Assembly (NCBI GenBank): GCA_014238855.1
Contig: JABAAH010000016.1
Location: 17,639 to 54,608, forward strand
DNA length: 36,970 bases
Origin: Planctomycetota bacterium
Lineage (GTDB): Bacteria > Planctomycetota > Planctomycetia > Pirellulales > UBA1268
Direction of reading: 5' to 3'
This document shows positions 35,514-36,970 of this stretch, piece after piece. The translations under genes were made by a program, and so were the position numbers. The stretch's first letter is position 1. Every line of letters starts with the position of its first letter. A model generated the notes under the pieces. The model had not been told where the DNA came from and searched no databases. It was given only the letters and a program-made list of their open reading frames with translations.

Positions 35514-36251
35514 ATGACACGATTCGTTTCTTCTCGTATGCGTAAAAAAGTGATGAAGGGAGTTTCGTGGACAGCCCAGCGTTCTTTCATTCGACCAAAT
35601 AATCAAATACCGTTAGCTGCACTATGCACCAAGCCCCAGCGAGTACACATTGTTTCTATCAAGAAGCAGCGATCAACTGACCAATCTTCTGTCATTCCAT
35701 CATGTCTTCGAAGTCCTGAACTCGCTCAACTTGAGGCAGCTTTGTTTGTTGCCCGTGAGCCACTGCCAATACGACGCCTCGCTAAACTAGCTCGACTTTC
35801 TGATGGAACCCGTGCTCGTGCACTTTTACGAGAACTTAATACCTTCTTTGATGATTCTGGCAGTGCTTTTCGTATTGAGCATCTCGCTGGGGGTTTTCAA
35901 CTCGTTACCCGCACCCAATTCGGCCCCTGGATACGTCGGACCATCGACTACTCTACGGAGAACAGGCTGTCCAATGCTGCCATGGAAACCCTGTCAATAA
36001 TTGCATATCGACAGCCCGTAACCCGTGCGGAGGTAGAGGCAATTCGTGGCGTTGGAGCGGAGGAAATGCTTCGACAACTCCTTGATAGGGATCTTGTGGC
36101 TGTTGGTGGCCGGAGTGATGATCTCGGAAGACCAAACTTCTACGTTACGAGCCGTTATTTTTTACGTGTTTTCGGCCTAGGGCGAATTGAAGAGTTGCCC
36201 ACTATTGGACTAGAATCCACAGGTAACGTAGCACAAACTTCAGGAAATTAA
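35514..36251 (+). CDS. scpB: Segregation and condensation protein B (ScpB)
   Basis: Partner of SMC and ScpA in chromosome condensation; two winged-helix domains. Seen: LEAALFVAREPLPIRRLAKLARL (wHTH1), FRIEHLAGGFQLVTRTQFGPWI, then the family-defining RLSNAAMETLSIIAYRQPVTRAEVEAIRGV (wHTH2) and LLDRDLVAVGGRSDDLGRPNFYVTSRYFLRVFGL. The first ~65 residues are an additional basic N-terminal region compared with typical ScpB (about 245 against 180-200 aa). ATG 35514 is preferred over the TTG directly before it. scpA is not in the window. Confidence 0.93.
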   Translation: MTRFVSSRMRKKVMKGVSWTAQRSFIRPNNQIPLAALCTKPQRVHIVSIKKQRSTDQSSVIPSCLRSPELAQLEAALFVAREPLPIRRLAKLARLSDGTRARALLRELNTFFDDSGSAFRIEHLAGGFQLVTRTQFGPWIRRTIDYSTENRLSNAAMETLSIIAYRQPVTRAEVEAIRGVGAEEMLRQLLDRDLVAVGGRSDDLGRPNFYVTSRYFLRVFGLGRIEELPTIGLESTGNVAQTSGN

Positions 36252-36597
36252 CCAATGCTAGCCGAGAAACTAGACCAGTCCTTGCACCGTCAGTCACCGG
36301 TTGGCATATTGCCGGGCCACTAAGGCGTATCTCGCTCGTCTCGGAAAGCATGTCGAAGGGCCACCGAATAGCCCTTTAGACAATGACCTTATACAGAGCA
36401 TGTTCGCAAGTTATCTTTTAAAAAAGCCGACAACGAATTGTCGGAATAAAATTATTCTAAACAAGCAATCTAGCTAAATCTAATTTAGTTTGTATTCTCA
36501 AAAGGTTCTTGGCCGGAAAAGTCGGCCATCGTACAAAATTTAGTGTGGTGTATTCCTTGTCAACTGATATCGTGAATGAACTCTAGGAGACGCATCT
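36252..36597. other. 346-nt intergenic region rich in hairpins
   Basis: No gene seen. Four stem-loops: AAGGGC-N9-GCCCTT followed by TA (36356-36376), possibly an scpB terminator; CCGACAA-CGAA-TTGTCGG (36427-36444), which has A6 on its left side and so looks like an intrinsic terminator only when read on the - strand; CTAAAT-CTA-ATTTAG (36474-36488); TGGCCG-N7-CGGCCA (36510-36528). The next gene starts at 36598 with AGGAG 8 nt upstream. No clear promoter. Confidence 0.4.
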
Positions 36598-36970
36598 GTG
36601 GCAATAGTTCTGAATCCCGATAAACAACAAGATAAATCTGGCGGAGAAATGTTCTGTTGGAATGAACTTCCAGAACTGCTGCAAGCAGATGATTTATTCG
36701 ACCCAACAAAGAATCATCTGCAATCTCTCCCAACTGTCATCTCTGAAGATGAAAGTGAAGATGAGGATGAAGACTGGGAGGATGATGAGGAATATGAAGA
36801 CGAAGAATACGAATATGAAGATGAAGACGGAGATGAAGATGAAGATGAAGAGGAAGATGAAGATGAAGAGGAAGATGAAGAGGAAGATGAAGAGGAAGAT
36901 GATTGTCCACAAACTTCACAACTGAAATGTCTATCTAATGATAATGTAGAAAATAAAAGTTCTTCTTATG
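36598..36970 (+). CDS. Acidic Asp/Glu-repeat protein (5' part, runs off the window)
   Basis: An open frame from GTG 36598 to the window end without a stop (124 codons seen). AGGAG lies 8 nt before the GTG, and the N-terminal 50 residues are ordinary protein sequence (ELPELLQADDLFDPTKNHLQSLPTVISEDE), so I take it as a real gene. From about residue 50 to 100 it is almost only D and E with a few Y, W and G, encoded by GAAGAT/GAAGAG repeats. After that a polar segment starts (CPQTSQLKCLSNDN). Function unknown; long acidic tracts can bind cations or basic proteins. The repeat may vary in length between strains. Confidence 0.7.
   Translation, partial: MAIVLNPDKQQDKSGGEMFCWNELPELLQADDLFDPTKNHLQSLPTVISEDESEDEDEDWEDDEEYEDEEYEYEDEDGDEDEDEEEDEDEEEDEEEDEEEDDCPQTSQLKCLSNDNVENKSSSY

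Noticed and set aside
36662..36925. Frames rich in Met/Lys (+) or Phe/Ile/Leu/His (-) over the GAAGAT repeat
   Set aside because: They are alternative translations of a simple repeat; the D/E frame has the ribosome-binding site and a normal N-terminus.
1..36970. CRISPR arrays, insertion sequences, prophage genes, integrons
   Set aside because: I saw no regularly spaced repeats, transposase or integrase motifs, or phage structural genes.

Overview
The window is a stretch of bacterial chromosome that I assign to the Planctomycetota, probably a Pirellulales-like and possibly marine lineage. The assignment is inferred from several signs: an EF-Tu with an unusual switch I segment, a long acidic extension on NusG, an L11 with a divergent thiostrepton-loop sequence, many starts without a clear Shine-Dalgarno, GC below 50 % by eye, and several secreted or membrane genes of planctomycete type with no known function. 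I see no phage, insertion sequence, CRISPR array or integron.

Region 1 (1-14372, all + strand) is the core information-processing block: the 3' end of a tRNA (probably Thr), tuf, tRNA-Trp, secE, nusG, rplK, rplA, rplJ, rplL, rpoB, rpoC. The gaps are long for this operon and hold inverted repeats between nusG and rplK, rplK and rplA, rplJ and rplL, rplL and rpoB, and rpoB and rpoC, plus recognisable -35/-10 pairs before rplK and rpoB. rpmG is missing between trnW and secE, and rpsL-rpsG-fusA do not follow rpoC.

Region 2 (14453-16682, +) is a translationally coupled pair: a CHAD-domain protein and a membrane-anchored formylglycine-generating enzyme that keeps both active-site cysteines (sulfatase maturation).

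Region 3 (16727-22844, - strand) reads from right to left: a stand-alone RNA polymerase alpha C-terminal domain, a DUF3592-type membrane protein with an arrestin-like C-terminal half, a small arrestin-like protein, a P-loop ATPase, then a secreted Pro/Cys-rich protein 8 nt upstream of DNA polymerase X (polX). The DUF3592/arrestin/ATPase trio is my best candidate for an undescribed system.

Region 4 (23122-29472) holds a PcrA/UvrD helicase and a flippase-like membrane protein (+), an ADP-ribose-type Nudix hydrolase and a YgfZ-type protein (- strand, 7 nt apart), and a divergent helix-turn-helix regulator with a 14-bp perfect palindrome upstream.

Region 5 (29710-36970) is a mixed region: a two-TM orphan, a secreted orphan, an XTP/dITP diphosphatase, an MJ1255-like glycosyltransferase, two exported or anchored orphans, ScpB, a structured 346-nt intergenic stretch, and the start of a strongly acidic D/E-repeat protein that runs off the window.
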